DNA of 64,000 nt, taken from NCBI RefSeq assembly GCF_003011925.2, contig NZ_PXXU01000003.1, forward strand, positions 57,564 to 121,563, read 5' to 3'. A program made the position numbers and the translations under genes. Below, one piece after another: positions 1 to 9,230 of this stretch; positions within the stretch are counted from its first letter, which is position 1; each line of letters starts with the position of its first letter. The notes under the pieces are model-generated. The model did no database searches and was not told the origin of the DNA. It saw only the letters and a program-made list of their open reading frames with translations. The stretch comes from Nitrosomonas supralitoralis. GTDB lineage: Bacteria; Pseudomonadota; Gammaproteobacteria; Burkholderiales; Nitrosomonadaceae.

Positions 1-205
1 AGCAGATCTTTATTTTTTCCAGAATATCGCGTGCACTGACCGCACGGTCATCGGCTGCTTTATTCGGGAAAAGCCTGGGATTAATCAGATAAAGCGAACT
101 CAACCCCATCGTTTTCATTGCCCGCGCTGCTGCGCCAATGTTGCCGGGATGGCTGGTGTGGCTGAGGATGATGCGAACATGGTCGAGCGGGGAAACTGTA
201 TTCAT
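1..205 (-). CDS. trmJ: tRNA 2'-O-methyltransferase TrmJ, N-terminal part (runs off the window)
   Basis: Partial gene: only the first 68 or so codons are inside the window, starting from the ATG whose complement ends at 205. The translated start reads MNTVSPLDHVRIILSHTSHP and continues with GNIGAAARAMKTMGL and INPRLFP, the hallmark N-terminal block of the SpoU/TrmH-fold family, most like TrmJ. TrmJ methylates the ribose 2'-OH of residue 32 in several tRNAs using S-adenosylmethionine and acts as a dimer through a trefoil knot; the knot itself would lie outside the window. It is transcribed in the same direction as trpE but separated from it by about 400 bases. The assignment to TrmJ rather than another SpoU-family enzyme is inferred from the start block only. 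Confidence 0.8.
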   Translation of the reverse strand, partial: MNTVSPLDHVRIILSHTSHPGNIGAAARAMKTMGLSSLYLINPRLFPNKAADDRAVSARDILEKIKIC

Positions 206-260
206 AAGAGTGAGTTTTTTCAAGCGAAGCGACTGACTTCAGAGGGCGATCAATGCTGCT

Positions 261-434
261 ATGAACCTTGAAGCCGTTAAATATGCTCAGATATCTGAAA
301 TATGGAACTATATATGGATCTTTTCATTCATGGATCTCTTAATTATCTTGATGTTTGTTATTCATTTTAAGGATATTATTAATTATTTCATGGCTAATAT
401 TGTTAAGCTATTGAAACCAAATAAAGAAATATAA
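261..434 (+). CDS. possible small membrane protein (57 aa)
   Basis: An open frame of 57 codons lies alone in the 408-base gap between trmJ and trpE. The product would be MNLEAVKYAQISEIWNYIWI followed by a strongly hydrophobic stretch (roughly residues 18-37: IWIFSFMDLLIILMFVIHF), then a short amphipathic, lysine-containing tail ending KLLKPNKEI. That is the shape of a single-pass small membrane protein. There is no convincing ribosome binding site before the ATG, and the region is AT-rich, where hydrophobic frames can arise by chance. I recognise no family. Otherwise the gap 206-613 holds only the hairpin at its right end. Confidence 0.25.
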   Translation: MNLEAVKYAQISEIWNYIWIFSFMDLLIILMFVIHFKDIINYFMANIVKLLKPNKEI

Positions 435-588
435 CAAATTAAGGCTCTTGGTGCTTTAGGATGGCAATCCTCAATCATTATTGGATGAGGGAAGTAAAGA
501 ATATTTATAGCGAACGATTTACTTTTTTGGGGAGCGGGAGTTAAGAAAAAAGAATAACACTAATATTTTTGATTAAAGCTGAATTAAA

Positions 589-615
589 TCCCCATCGCGG
601 ATGGCGGGGGCTTTT
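589..615. terminator. GC-rich hairpin terminator next to trpE end
   Basis: CCCCATC-gcg-GATGGcGGGGG forms a stem with one bulged C, followed on the plus strand by CTTTT. It overlaps the trpE stop codon on the minus strand, where the run after the stem is less U-rich. It may end transcription from either side. Confidence 0.5.
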
Positions 616-2086
616 AAATTTTACTATCCAACCCATTCTCGGCCAGTTCCGCCGCGCGTAGAATGGCTTTGGCTTTATTCTGTGTTTCTATCCATTCGTT
701 TTGAGGGATTGAATCAGCAACGATTCCCGCGCCTGCTTGCACGTGCAGTTGGCCATCCTTGATCACGGCGGTGCGAATCGCAATGGCCAGATCCATGTCG
801 CCGTTAAATCCCAGGTAACCGACTGCTCCGGCATACACGCCGCGTTTGGAGATTTCCAGTTCGTCAATGATTTCCATCGCGCGCACTTTGGGCGCACCGC
901 TTACAGTGCCGGCCGGGAATGTGGCACGCAGCACGTCAATCGCGCTGAGTTCGGGCTTTAGTTTGCCATCTACATTGGATACGATGTGCATGACATGTGA
1001 ATAGTTTTCAATTTGCATTTTTTCCGTAACCTTGACGGTTCCGGTTTGTGCTACGCGGCCGATGTCATTACGGCCCAGATCCATCAGCATGACGTGTTCG
1101 GCGATTTCTTTCGGGTCGGCGAGTAGATCGGCTGCCAATGCGGCATCTTCCTGAGGGGTTTTGCCACGCGGGCGAGTGCCGGCAATCGGGCGCACGGTGA
1201 CCGTATTGCCTTCCAGGCGCACCAATATTTCAGGCGATGCGCCTACTACATGAAAATCATCAAAATGGTAGAAGAACATATAGGGAGAAGGGTTGAGGCT
1301 GCGTAGCGCGCGATAGAGTGCCAGCGGCGATGCGGTATAGGGTTTGCTGGTGCGTTGCGATAACACGACTTGCATGATATCGCCATCATAAATATAGCGC
1401 TTGGCACGCTCTACAGCGGCTTTGAATGCTGCTTCAGGAAATTCTGAAACTGCGGCGCCGGAGGCAACGGCTTGTTCGGTTGGAATTGTTACCGGTTGAC
1501 GCAGTTTTGCCAGCAGGGTCTTGAGTCGCTGACGTCCGGTTTGATAAGCGTTTTCCTGCGTCGGATTGGCGTAAACAATCAGATAGAGCTTTCCGGAGAG
1601 GTTGTCGACCACAGCCAGTTCTTCCGAAAGTAACAGCAGAATGTCCGGTGTATTCAAGGTATCCGGCTTAGTGTGGCTTTTCAATTTGTGCTCGATGTAG
1701 CGCACAGCGTCGTATGAGAAGTAACCAGCCAGACCGCCACAGAAACGGGATTTTCCGGTTGGGCAGGGAGCGGCTTTAAATTGCCCCAGATAGGATTCGA
1801 CATAAGCCAGGGTGTCGCTGACCGTGACCGTTTCTACTGTGCCGTTATTTATCATAGTGATCGTGTCTTCGTACACGACCATGCGCGTTGTTGCCGGGAG
1901 CCCAATAATCGAAAACCGGCCAAAGCGCTCGCCACCCTGTACCGATTCCAAAAGATAGGAGTAGGGTTGGTTGGCCAGTTTCAGGTAAATCGATAAAGGG
2001 GTATCAAGATCCGCATAAGTTTCCAGAACTATGGGAATACGATTGTATCCCTGCTGCGCGAGCTGATTGAATTCTGCTTCGGTCAT
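614..2086 (-). CDS. trpE: anthranilate synthase component I
   Basis: Converts chorismate plus ammonia (from glutamine, via TrpG) to anthranilate, the first step of tryptophan synthesis. The 490-residue length is normal. The N-terminal half carries the feedback-site region ([18 protein letters not shown]), and the C-terminal chorismate-binding domain shows [20 protein letters not shown] and the diagnostic [19 protein letters not shown] block. It is the last gene of the minus-strand run rpe-gph-trpE, 8 bases after gph. In many betaproteobacteria trpG, trpD and trpC follow directly; here they lie about 21 kb away at 21118-23595, so the pathway genes are split. No leader peptide or attenuator was seen inside this run. 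Confidence 0.96.
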   Translation of the reverse strand: MTEAEFNQLAQQGYNRIPIVLETYADLDTPLSIYLKLANQPYSYLLESVQGGERFGRFSIIGLPATTRMVVYEDTITMINNGTVETVTVSDTLAYVESYLGQFKAAPCPTGKSRFCGGLAGYFSYDAVRYIEHKLKSHTKPDTLNTPDILLLLSEELAVVDNLSGKLYLIVYANPTQENAYQTGRQRLKTLLAKLRQPVTIPTEQAVASGAAVSEFPEAAFKAAVERAKRYIYDGDIMQVVLSQRTSKPYTASPLALYRALRSLNPSPYMFFYHFDDFHVVGASPEILVRLEGNTVTVRPIAGTRPRGKTPQEDAALAADLLADPKEIAEHVMLMDLGRNDIGRVAQTGTVKVTEKMQIENYSHVMHIVSNVDGKLKPELSAIDVLRATFPAGTVSGAPKVRAMEIIDELEISKRGVYAGAVGYLGFNGDMDLAIAIRTAVIKDGQLHVQAGAGIVADSIPQNEWIETQNKAKAILRAAELAENGLDSKI

Positions 2087-2094
2087 TGAGGTTT

Positions 2095-2820
2095 TTAAGC
2101 GACTCTTTTAACCAGCTTTGATGCATCCAGCAGGGTATCAACGATCGCATCGCAATCCAGTTCGTACACATCGCGCCCCTCATTGTAACCATAGGGTACA
2201 CAGAATACATGGCAACCAGCTGCTTTGGCGGCGATCGCATCATTCAATGAATCGCCGATCAGTAATACTTCATGCGGTTGTGCATCGAAGTGCTTGCAAA
2301 TATGTATGAGCGGCATGGGATCAGGCTTTTTCTTGGGTAAGCTATCGCCCGACAGAACGATCTCAAATTTTTCAAATAACCCCGTCGCTTGCAGCAGCGG
2401 TATGGTAAATGCTTCAGCTTTGTTGGTGATGCAGGCCAATCTATAGCCAGCTTGCTGCAGGGCTTGTATGCCGTCGACAACGCCCGGATAGGGGCGCGTA
2501 TTTACGCTTAAATTGTTGGCGTAATGCTGTTCGTAAATTGGCAAAGCTTTGCCAAATAAAGCGGCGTCGGGTTCAGCATCCAGTTGTCCGGTTAATGTGC
2601 GTTTGACCAGTTTTTGTATGCCTTTCCCGATATAGGAGCGAATGGTTGCTGTCGATTGTTCTGGCATACCCAAATCCTTCAGCATCAGGTTTGCGGAAAG
2701 TGCGAGGTCTTCAGCGGTATCGAGCAATGTGCCGTCCAGGTCAATCATAATGACCTTGATCGCGATTGGGGATACTGTTTTGTCAGCTGAAGCCGTGTTG
2801 CTAGAAGAGCTATGATTCAT
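2095..2820 (-). CDS. gph: phosphoglycolate phosphatase (HAD family)
   Basis: Hydrolyses 2-phosphoglycolate to glycolate, clearing the product of Rubisco oxygenation or of DNA 3'-end repair; in a Calvin-cycle organism this is a real metabolic need (inference). HAD motifs are all visible: motif [10 protein letters not shown] (nucleophile Asp at the start), motif II in the CITNKAEA segment, the lysine in [11 protein letters not shown], and motif [17 protein letters not shown]. At 241 residues it is slightly long because of an N-terminal Ser/Ala-rich extension before the first HAD strand, so a start nearer to KVIMIDLDG is possible but no better ATG is evident. It sits between rpe and trpE, the usual betaproteobacterial arrangement. 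Confidence 0.93.
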   Translation of the reverse strand: MNHSSSSNTASADKTVSPIAIKVIMIDLDGTLLDTAEDLALSANLMLKDLGMPEQSTATIRSYIGKGIQKLVKRTLTGQLDAEPDAALFGKALPIYEQHYANNLSVNTRPYPGVVDGIQALQQAGYRLACITNKAEAFTIPLLQATGLFEKFEIVLSGDSLPKKKPDPMPLIHICKHFDAQPHEVLLIGDSLNDAIAAKAAGCHVFCVPYGYNEGRDVYELDCDAIVDTLLDASKLVKRVA

Positions 2821-2862
2821 TTGGATAGTGGAAAAGTAATATTTTAGTAAAGTTGCGTTTGC

Positions 2863-3540
2863 TTAAACTTTTGCAAGTTCAGCCCGGAATGCAGCGATTA
2901 TGCTGTCATATCGATGTGCATCGGCATCTTTGCCAGCCTGATATATCGCAGAACCTGCGACAAAAGTATCGGCGCCGGCACGAGCGATTTCGGCAATATT
3001 ATCCACTTTCACGCCGCCATCGATTTCCAGCATAATGTTTTTGCCACTGGCATCGATACGTTTTCTGACAGCACGCAGTTTGTTCAGCGCTTCAGGAATG
3101 AATGTCTGTCCGCCAAACCCTGGATTGACTGACATAATTAAAATCAAATCCAGTTTATCAAGCACATGATCCAAATAGTATAACGGTGTGGCCGGATTAA
3201 AGACCAATCCTGCTTTGCAGCCTTGTTCTTTAATCAATCCGATGGTGCGATCGATGTGATTCGAGGCCTCCGGATGAAATGAAATGATATTGGCGCCGGC
3301 CTTGGCGAAATCAGGGATGATGCGATCTACAGGCTGTACCATTAGATGCACGTCAATAATTGCATCGGTGATAGGTCTAATGGCTTCGCAAACCAAAGGC
3401 CCAATGGTGAGATTGGGAACATAATGGTTGTCCATTACATCAAAATGTATAATATCCGCTCCTGAATCAATAACATCGGTGACTTCTTGACCCAATTTGG
3501 CGAAATTAGCAGAAAGAATGCTGGGTGCTAAACGTTGCAT
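2863..3540 (-). CDS. rpe: ribulose-phosphate 3-epimerase
   Basis: Interconverts D-ribulose 5-phosphate and D-xylulose 5-phosphate in the pentose phosphate pathway and the Calvin cycle. The 225-residue TIM barrel has the family's metal and catalytic blocks: [13 protein letters not shown] at the N terminus, [33 protein letters not shown] and EIDGGV. It is first in the minus-strand set rpe-gph-trpE and divergent from apaG, with about 150 bases between the two starts for promoters. Confidence 0.95.
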   Translation of the reverse strand: MQRLAPSILSANFAKLGQEVTDVIDSGADIIHFDVMDNHYVPNLTIGPLVCEAIRPITDAIIDVHLMVQPVDRIIPDFAKAGANIISFHPEASNHIDRTIGLIKEQGCKAGLVFNPATPLYYLDHVLDKLDLILIMSVNPGFGGQTFIPEALNKLRAVRKRIDASGKNIMLEIDGGVKVDNIAEIARAGADTFVAGSAIYQAGKDADAHRYDSIIAAFRAELAKV

Positions 3541-3693
3541 GAGAACCTCTCGATATTCAAATCCGCTATTTTAACCGTAAATGTCAGGCTGCGCGTAAAA
3601 GAGTGATTGTTAATGAGCAAATTTTTCCATTAATCATATATCTGTTTCTTGGTAAACTACTGCTGAAAACGAAAAACAGTTTGGAACAAAAAG

Positions 3694-4077
3694 ATGACCG
3701 AAGAGAAGAAATATGAAATTGATGTCAATGTTCGTACCGTATATTTGCCTGATCAATCGGACGAGGAGACGGATCGGCATGTGTTTGCCTATACCATTAC
3801 CATTGCAAATAACGGTACGGTGGCCTCTCAGCTCATCAGCAGGCATTGGATTATCAATAATGGTGATGGCACTATTCAGGAAGTGCGCGGACTGGGTGTT
3901 GTGGGCGAGCAGCCGTTACTGAAACCGGGAGATAGTTTTGAATATACCAGTGGAACGGTGATTTCGACTTCAGTCGGATCAATGAAAGGCAGTTACCAGA
4001 TGGCGGCTGAAGACGGTTTTCATTTTGATGTGGCCATACCGGAGTTTATCCTGAGTGTGCCCAGGACGCTGCATTAG
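3694..4077 (+). CDS. apaG: ApaG protein (DUF525)
   Basis: A 127-residue fibronectin-III-like ApaG protein, nearly the standard length. The family block HVFAYTITIANNGTVASQLISRHWIINNGDG followed by VRGLGVVGEQPLLKPGDSFEYTSG is intact. ApaG has been linked to Co2+ resistance and Mg2+ efflux phenotypes in enterobacteria, but its biochemical role is not settled. Divergent from rpe, as in other betaproteobacteria. An AAAAAG stretch precedes the ATG in place of a strong ribosome site. Confidence 0.94.
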   Translation: MTEEKKYEIDVNVRTVYLPDQSDEETDRHVFAYTITIANNGTVASQLISRHWIINNGDGTIQEVRGLGVVGEQPLLKPGDSFEYTSGTVISTSVGSMKGSYQMAAEDGFHFDVAIPEFILSVPRTLH

Positions 4078-4136
4078 TGTGGCTGATTTTTTGATTCTGG
4101 TGTAATGTGTGATTTCTTGTAATTTTCAATATTTCA

Positions 4137-4841
4137 ATGGCCGGTAAACTCTATCTGGTTCCGGCGCCAATCAGTGAAAACGATATCGCCTGGGTGTTAC
4201 CAACGGCAGTGCAACAATGTGTCGCGGGAATTTCTTATTTTATCGTTGAGCACCCAAAAACGGCGAGACACTTTCTGAAGCAGCTGAATTGCAAATGTCC
4301 TCTGCAGGAATTAAATGTGCAGACCCTGAATGAACATACGCAGGCAAAAGATTTGTTGCCTTTGCTGGATCCATTATTGGCTGGACACGATGTTGGCTTG
4401 CTGTCTGAGGCAGGTTGCCCGGGGGTGGCGGATCCAGGAGCCGAGTTAGTCAGGCTGGCGCATAAAAATAGTATTACTGTCGTGCCTTTGGTTGGACCAT
4501 CATCCATATTGCTGGCATTGATGGCCTCAGGTTTAAATGGACAGCGATTTGTTTTTCATGGTTATTTGCCGGTTGAGAGCGTTGCCAGAGCAAGTAAAAT
4601 CATAGAGCTTGAAAAAATATCAATCAAGCTGAAACAAACGCAAATTTTTATTGAAACCCCCTACCGCAACCAGAAACTGCTCGAGCAATTAGTCAAGGTG
4701 TGCAATGACAACACTGATTTGTGCGTTGCAACCGATTTGACATTCTTCAGTGAGATGATTGCAACCAGATCGATCAAAGAGTGGCGATGTGCTTTACCCG
4801 ATATCAATAAAATACCGGCGATTTTTTTATTGCACGGATAG
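4137..4841 (+). CDS. SAM-dependent methyltransferase, RsmI-like (tetrapyrrole methylase fold)
   Basis: A 234-residue protein of the tetrapyrrole methylase superfamily, close to the RsmI branch that 2'-O-methylates C1402 of 16S rRNA. Visible markers are GKLYLVPAPI at the start, LLSEAGCPGVADPGAELVRLAH, VVPLVGPSSILLALMASGLNGQRFVFHGYLP and IFIETPYRNQ. Several of these match RsmI closely, but the N terminus is compact and the C-terminal domain short, and many genomes carry this type as a second, uncharacterised member beside true RsmI. I therefore do not give the gene symbol. It stands alone on the plus strand after apaG, with no clear Shine-Dalgarno. Confidence 0.8.
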   Translation: MAGKLYLVPAPISENDIAWVLPTAVQQCVAGISYFIVEHPKTARHFLKQLNCKCPLQELNVQTLNEHTQAKDLLPLLDPLLAGHDVGLLSEAGCPGVADPGAELVRLAHKNSITVVPLVGPSSILLALMASGLNGQRFVFHGYLPVESVARASKIIELEKISIKLKQTQIFIETPYRNQKLLEQLVKVCNDNTDLCVATDLTFFSEMIATRSIKEWRCALPDINKIPAIFLLHG

Positions 4842-4879
4842 CCAATCGCGGTACGGGCTTAATTCAGAGCTTTGAGCGA

Positions 4880-5275
4880 TTATTGATCTGGATGCTTTTT
4901 CTGAATAAATTCTATTTTGTAGCCATCGGGATCTTCGATAAATGCAATGACTGTTGTGCCATGTTTCATCGGACCTGCTTCACGGGTTACTTTGCCACCC
5001 ATTTTTCTGGTGTTTTCGCAGGCTTGATAAGCATCCTCCACTTCAATGGCAATGTGGCCAAAACCTTCACCCAGGTTATACGAAGGCGTATCCCAGTTAT
5101 GCGTCAGTTCCAATACGGTACCGTTAGCTTCATCCTGATAACCTACAAAAGCGAGAGTGAATTTGCCATCCGGGTAGTCTTTGCTGCGTAGTAATTTCAT
5201 CCCTAAAACTTGCGTATAAAACGCAAGTGATTTTTTGAGATTACCAACTCGAAGCATAGTATGTAGAATACGCAT
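4880..5275 (-). CDS. gloA: lactoylglutathione lyase (glyoxalase I)
   Basis: Isomerises the hemithioacetal of methylglyoxal and glutathione to S-lactoylglutathione. The 131-residue protein begins [20 protein letters not shown], which holds the first metal-binding His (H5) of the VOC fold. The second metal set is visible as Glu in [10 protein letters not shown], His in [11 protein letters not shown] and Glu in [10 protein letters not shown]. It begins immediately after the stop of the rubredoxin gene (adjacent bases), so the two are probably translated from one message. Glutathione use in the cell is also supported by fghA/adhC at 14-16 kb. Confidence 0.94.
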   Translation of the reverse strand: MRILHTMLRVGNLKKSLAFYTQVLGMKLLRSKDYPDGKFTLAFVGYQDEANGTVLELTHNWDTPSYNLGEGFGHIAIEVEDAYQACENTRKMGGKVTREAGPMKHGTTVIAFIEDPDGYKIEFIQKKHPDQ

Positions 5276-5464
5276 TTAAATTTTTACCATTTCAAAATCG
5301 TCTTTACGCGCACCGCATTCCGGGCAAGTCCAGTTAATTGGCACATCTTCCCAGCGCGTACCCGGTGCAATGCCTTCGTCCGGAGATCCTAAGGCTTCAT
5401 CATAGATGTAGCCGCAAATTAAACACATGTAACGATTATATTGACTATTCTCTTCGGTAGGCAT
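5276..5464 (-). CDS. rubredoxin
   Basis: A 62-residue one-iron electron carrier. Two Cys pairs form the Fe(SCys)4 site: [10 protein letters not shown] near the N terminus and [12 protein letters not shown] near the C terminus, with the conserved PGTRWEDVP loop between. I take the ATG at 5464 (MPTEENSQ...); a TTG four codons upstream keeps the frame but has its possible AAGGA only two bases away, too close. Divergent from thiD and directly upstream of gloA with no gap. The redox partner is not evident from context. Confidence 0.93.
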   Translation of the reverse strand: MPTEENSQYNRYMCLICGYIYDEALGSPDEGIAPGTRWEDVPINWTCPECGARKDDFEMVKI

Positions 5465-5516
5465 GATAGATAGCAATGTCCTTTTAGGTTAAAATAATAT
5501 TTTACGGTATTAATGC

Positions 5517-6380
5517 ATGTTACAGCCACCCCCAATCGTACTTTCTTTTGCTGCCAATGACCCCACTGGTGGGGCAGGTCTCCAGGCCGATATGCTGACT
5601 ATAGCCAGTCTGGGTTGTCATCCTTTGTCCGTCATGACGGCTATAACCGTCCAGGATACAGCGGGTGTAGATGAAATAATGCCGCTGGATTCCGAGTGGA
5701 TTGTGGATCAAGCGCGAGCCGTATTGGAAGATATGCCGGTTCATGTGTTTAAGATTGGATTGCTGGGCAGCGTTGAAATTATTGCTGCTATCGCAGAAAT
5801 TGTTTCTGATTATCCGCATATCCCTTTAGTGATGGATCCGATATTGACCTCCGGACGTGGGGATGAACTGGCTAATGAAGAAATGATTGATGCAATGCGC
5901 GAATTATTGTTGCCGCAGGTTACGATATTAACGCCCAATAGTTTGGAAGCCAGGCATCTAGCGCAACTGGATAACGACAGTAATGAGAGCAGACTGGATC
6001 TGACCGTTTGTGCGCATCGATTACTGGACATGGGGTGCGAATATATATTGATAACCGGCACGCATGAGAATACAGCGCAGGTGACCAATACCTTGTTTGA
6101 CATGGATGGTTTGGTGCGTTCCGATCATTGGGATCGACTTGAGCATACTTATCATGGTTCGGGTTGTACGCTGTCATCAGCAATCGCCGCATCGTTAGCC
6201 AATGGGTTATCTATTAGCGAGAGTGTCATTGAGGCACAGGATTACACCTGGCATACATTACAAGCCGGATTTCGACCTGGTATGGGGCAATATATTCCCA
6301 ACCGGCTATTCTGGGTCAAGGATATCGTAGAGCATGAAAACGATGATGTCGATGCGTCCATTGAGAAACCTGAGAATTAG
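5517..6380 (+). CDS. thiD: hydroxymethylpyrimidine/phosphomethylpyrimidine kinase
   Basis: Phosphorylates HMP and HMP-phosphate to HMP-pyrophosphate for thiamine synthesis. The 287-residue ribokinase-fold protein has the N-terminal SFAANDPTGGAGLQADMLT block, VMDPILTSGRG, LTPNSLEA and the C-terminal anion-hole motif YHGSGCTLSSAIAASLANG with its catalytic Cys region. Its 3' end overlaps thiE, so both are co-translated. I looked for a TPP riboswitch in the roughly 50 bases between it and the rubredoxin gene and saw none, so the pair is probably not controlled by the usual THI element. Confidence 0.94.
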   Translation: MLQPPPIVLSFAANDPTGGAGLQADMLTIASLGCHPLSVMTAITVQDTAGVDEIMPLDSEWIVDQARAVLEDMPVHVFKIGLLGSVEIIAAIAEIVSDYPHIPLVMDPILTSGRGDELANEEMIDAMRELLLPQVTILTPNSLEARHLAQLDNDSNESRLDLTVCAHRLLDMGCEYILITGTHENTAQVTNTLFDMDGLVRSDHWDRLEHTYHGSGCTLSSAIAASLANGLSISESVIEAQDYTWHTLQAGFRPGMGQYIPNRLFWVKDIVEHENDDVDASIEKPEN

Positions 6381-6993
6381 AGGGTTATATGCGATAACTC
6401 CGGATTCTCAAAATACCAATGATCTGCTGGATGGGACGCAACAGGCGTTGACAGGCGGGGCGCAAGTTATTCAATACCGTAATAAGTCAGCGGATAAGGT
6501 GTTACGTAAGGAACAAGCCGGATTGTTGCTGCAGTTGTGCAGGCAGCATGAAATTCCGCTTATCATCAATGATCATATTGAACTTGCAATTGAGATTGGT
6601 GCGGATGGAGTACATGTGGGCCGTGACGACATATCAATATCGACTGCGAGAAAATTGCTGCCGCCCGGTAAAATTATTGGCGCATCCTGTTATAACAATC
6701 TGGAATCGGCGTTGGAAGCAGAAAAACAAGGCGCTGATTATGTTGCTTTCGGTGCTTTTTATCCCTCAACGACCAAGCCGGATGCAATACCGGTTTCGAT
6801 CAATCTGGTCAATCAAGCAAGACAAATAATAACAAAGCCAATTGTTGGGATTGGCGGTATCCGCTTAATCAATGCTGCAGTGGTTATTCAAAACGGTTGT
6901 GATGCCATTGCTGTTTGCGGCGATTTGTTTCAGGCTGAAAATATTAAGGTAAGAGCAGCGCAATACGCGCGATTATTTGCAGGGAAACTGTAA
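6352..6993 (+). CDS. thiE: thiamine-phosphate synthase
   Basis: Joins HMP-pyrophosphate and the thiazole phosphate to give thiamine phosphate. The TIM-barrel markers are complete: GLYAITPDS, VIQYRNKSADK, PLIINDHIELAIEIGADGVHVGRDD, YVAFGAFYPSTTKPDA and VGIGGI. The gene overlaps the end of thiD. Several in-frame ATGs are available (6334, 6343, 6346, 6352); I favour 6352 because it gives a 213-residue protein beginning MRPLRNLRIRGLY, closest to the usual length, but none has a good ribosome site, as expected for translational coupling. The start is uncertain by up to six codons. Confidence 0.92.
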   Translation: MRPLRNLRIRGLYAITPDSQNTNDLLDGTQQALTGGAQVIQYRNKSADKVLRKEQAGLLLQLCRQHEIPLIINDHIELAIEIGADGVHVGRDDISISTARKLLPPGKIIGASCYNNLESALEAEKQGADYVAFGAFYPSTTKPDAIPVSINLVNQARQIITKPIVGIGGIRLINAAVVIQNGCDAIAVCGDLFQAENIKVRAAQYARLFAGKL

Positions 6994-7040
6994 TACATTT
7001 TAATACGAATTATCTTTATCAACTTTTTATGAGTAACTAA

Positions 7041-8321
7041 ATGACTTCACGTAATCATCTATTGTTCGAACAATCTCAGCAATATATTCCTGGCGGCGTT
7101 AATTCTCCAGTACGTGCTTTTAAATCGGTTGGAGGCGAGCCCGTTTTTTTTCAACGTGGCGAAGGTGCTTATTTTTGGGATGCAGATGGTAAATCATACA
7201 TCGATTATGTCGGTTCATGGGGTCCCTTGATTCTGGGGCATGCGCATCCGGAAGTCGTTAAAGCAGTTCACATTGCGGCACAGAATGGTTTGACTTTCGG
7301 CGCGCCAACTGAAGCGGAGCTGGAAATCGCAAAGTTGATTTGTCAATTGGTTCCATCCATTGAGCAAGTGCGATTGGTGAGCTCCGGCACCGAAGCAGGC
7401 ATGAGTGCAATTCGGCTTGCACGGGGATTTACCGGCAGAAGTAAAATCATTAAATTTGAAGGTTGCTACCATGGTCACGATGACTCACTATTAGTCAAGG
7501 CAGGCTCAGGTGCATTGACCTTCGGCAATCCAAGCTCCGCCGGAGTTCCGGCAGAAACAGCCGGCCATACGATCGTTCTGGACTACAACGATATTGCAAG
7601 CATTGATGCCGCCTTCAATCAATGGGGAAAAGAAATCGCCGCGGTGATTGTCGAGCCGGTTGCCGGCAATATGAATCTGGTAGCCCCGAGAACAGATTTC
7701 CTTACCAGGCTTCGGGCATTGTGTACGCAAAACGGCAGTGTGCTGATATTTGATGAGGTGATGACGGGATTCCGGGTTGGCCTTGGGTGTGCACAAGGGC
7801 TGTATCAAATCAAACCTGATCTGACCACATTGGGTAAAGTCATCGGTGGTGGCATGCCAATGGCGGCATTCGGCGGGCGTCGCGATATCATGCAATGCCT
7901 GGCACCACTGGGTCCGGTTTATCAGGCGGGTACATTGTCCGGTAATCCGGTGGCCGTTGCGGCGGGGTTGGCGACGTTGAAGTTAATTCAAGCTCCCGGA
8001 TTTTACGATAAATTATCGAATAGAACGCAGCAATTGGTTGATGGCATTGCGATTAAAGCCAGAAACCATGGGGTTGATTTTTGTACGCAATTCATTGGAG
8101 GAATGTTTGGGTTGTACTTTAGTAAAAAAATTCCTGGTAGTTTTGCTGAAGTCATGCAATGTGACAAAACAGCATTTAACCGGTTCTTTCACGCCATGCT
8201 GGAGGAAGGTATTTATTTCGCTCCGTCGGCATTTGAAGCAGGCTTTGTGTCATCAGCGCATGGAGACAATGAATTGGATAAAACACTATATGCGGCGGAT
8301 AAAATATTTAAGAATTGGTAG
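7041..8321 (+). CDS. hemL: glutamate-1-semialdehyde 2,1-aminomutase
   Basis: PLP enzyme that makes 5-aminolevulinate, the C5-route precursor of haem; haem demand is high in cytochrome-rich nitrifiers. The 426-residue protein shows the family start ([21 protein letters not shown]), the [16 protein letters not shown] block, [26 protein letters not shown] (PLP-binding Asp) and [18 protein letters not shown], which holds the Schiff-base lysine. Follows thiE on the same strand after 47 bases. A strong bidirectional hairpin lies just past its stop. Confidence 0.96.
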   Translation: MTSRNHLLFEQSQQYIPGGVNSPVRAFKSVGGEPVFFQRGEGAYFWDADGKSYIDYVGSWGPLILGHAHPEVVKAVHIAAQNGLTFGAPTEAELEIAKLICQLVPSIEQVRLVSSGTEAGMSAIRLARGFTGRSKIIKFEGCYHGHDDSLLVKAGSGALTFGNPSSAGVPAETAGHTIVLDYNDIASIDAAFNQWGKEIAAVIVEPVAGNMNLVAPRTDFLTRLRALCTQNGSVLIFDEVMTGFRVGLGCAQGLYQIKPDLTTLGKVIGGGMPMAAFGGRRDIMQCLAPLGPVYQAGTLSGNPVAVAAGLATLKLIQAPGFYDKLSNRTQQLVDGIAIKARNHGVDFCTQFIGGMFGLYFSKKIPGSFAEVMQCDKTAFNRFFHAMLEEGIYFAPSAFEAGFVSSAHGDNELDKTLYAADKIFKNW

Positions 8322-8363
8322 TGATCTGAATTTGCTTTTATATATTTGTGTGAACTGAAAGTA

Positions 8364-8389
8364 AAAAAGGTGGCAGCCGCCACCTTTTT
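8364..8389. terminator. bidirectional terminator between hemL and cytochrome c4
   Basis: A perfect 11-bp inverted repeat, AAAAAGGTGGC and GCCACCTTTTT, around the loop AGCC. Both strands present a GC-rich stem followed by a T run, so it can stop transcription from both convergent genes. Confidence 0.88.
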
Positions 8390-8416
8390 ATTGATCACGG
8401 ATATTCAGGGCTTTAC

Positions 8417-9094
8417 TTAGTGCATGGTAGAAATATAGACTGAAACGGCATTTTTTTCCCGTGCATTCATGCGGCTGATCACTTGCTGCATGACATTATT
8501 ATGAGCGCCGCCACGCTCACCTTTGTTAAACTGTTCTAGCTGCATCACTATGTACTCGGCGTGCTGTCCGGCTATGGCAGGATAAAGAGGCGGAATACCG
8601 GCACCCGTGGGGCCATGGCAACTGGCGCAGGCGGGGATGGCGTCCTTGAGGTGTCCACCGTGATAAAGAATTTTGCCTGTCTCAACTAATTTCTTATTCG
8701 CTGGTATTTGGCTTGGAATGTTTTTTTGTTTAGCATAGTATGCGCCAAGCTCTTTCATGTCTTCCGGTGACAGTGCTGCCACCATGGCGGACATGACCGG
8801 GCTGTTGCGTTTGGGTGGTTCATCGCCGTTTGCTTTAAAATCCATAAGCTGCTTGGTGATATACTCGGCATGTTGATTCGCCAGGATAGGATTCATCGGA
8901 ATAACGCTGTTGCCATCTGCATTGTGGCAACCAGCGCACACTCCCGATGCAATTTCCTCAGCAGTAGCAGGAACCGCCGGAGCATCAACCGGAGTGTCAA
9001 CAGGAGTCGTTGGAGCATCTTCTGTGGTTTCAGCCGAAATTGGCGCAGCCATAGCAAATGCAGCGAGCATTACCATCGTTTTAATCATTTTCAT
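8417..9094 (-). CDS. cytochrome c4 (di-haem, periplasmic)
   Basis: Periplasmic di-haem electron carrier. A signal peptide (MKMIKTMVMLAAFAMAAPIS, cleavage near AETTED) is followed by an unusual linker rich in Pro, Thr and Val, then two class I cytochrome domains with haem motifs C53-AG-CH57 and C156-AS-CH160. Each domain carries the family repeat NQHAEYI/GQHAEYI with later Met ligands (SPVMSAMV, NNVMQQVISRM). In ammonia oxidisers related c4-type cytochromes are proposed to pass electrons to terminal oxidase; that role is inference here. Convergent with hemL and divergent from the SPOR-like gene. Confidence 0.93.
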   Translation of the reverse strand: MKMIKTMVMLAAFAMAAPISAETTEDAPTTPVDTPVDAPAVPATAEEIASGVCAGCHNADGNSVIPMNPILANQHAEYITKQLMDFKANGDEPPKRNSPVMSAMVAALSPEDMKELGAYYAKQKNIPSQIPANKKLVETGKILYHGGHLKDAIPACASCHGPTGAGIPPLYPAIAGQHAEYIVMQLEQFNKGERGGAHNNVMQQVISRMNAREKNAVSVYISTMH

Positions 9095-9230
9095 ATTTCT
9101 TATTCCGTTTTTAAAGGGCTTTCAAAAATTGCTGGATAGGTTCGGGAAATAACGGCGTATTTTAACAAGGCATAACAACGTTAACAACAAAATTAGGCTG
9201 ATCTTTGTTAATTAATATTTTAATTTTTCG

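Noticed and set aside
5465..5516. Possible TPP riboswitch before thiD
   Set aside because: The gap is only about 50 bases and lacks the conserved CUGAGA and ACCUGA-type blocks; too short for a THI element.
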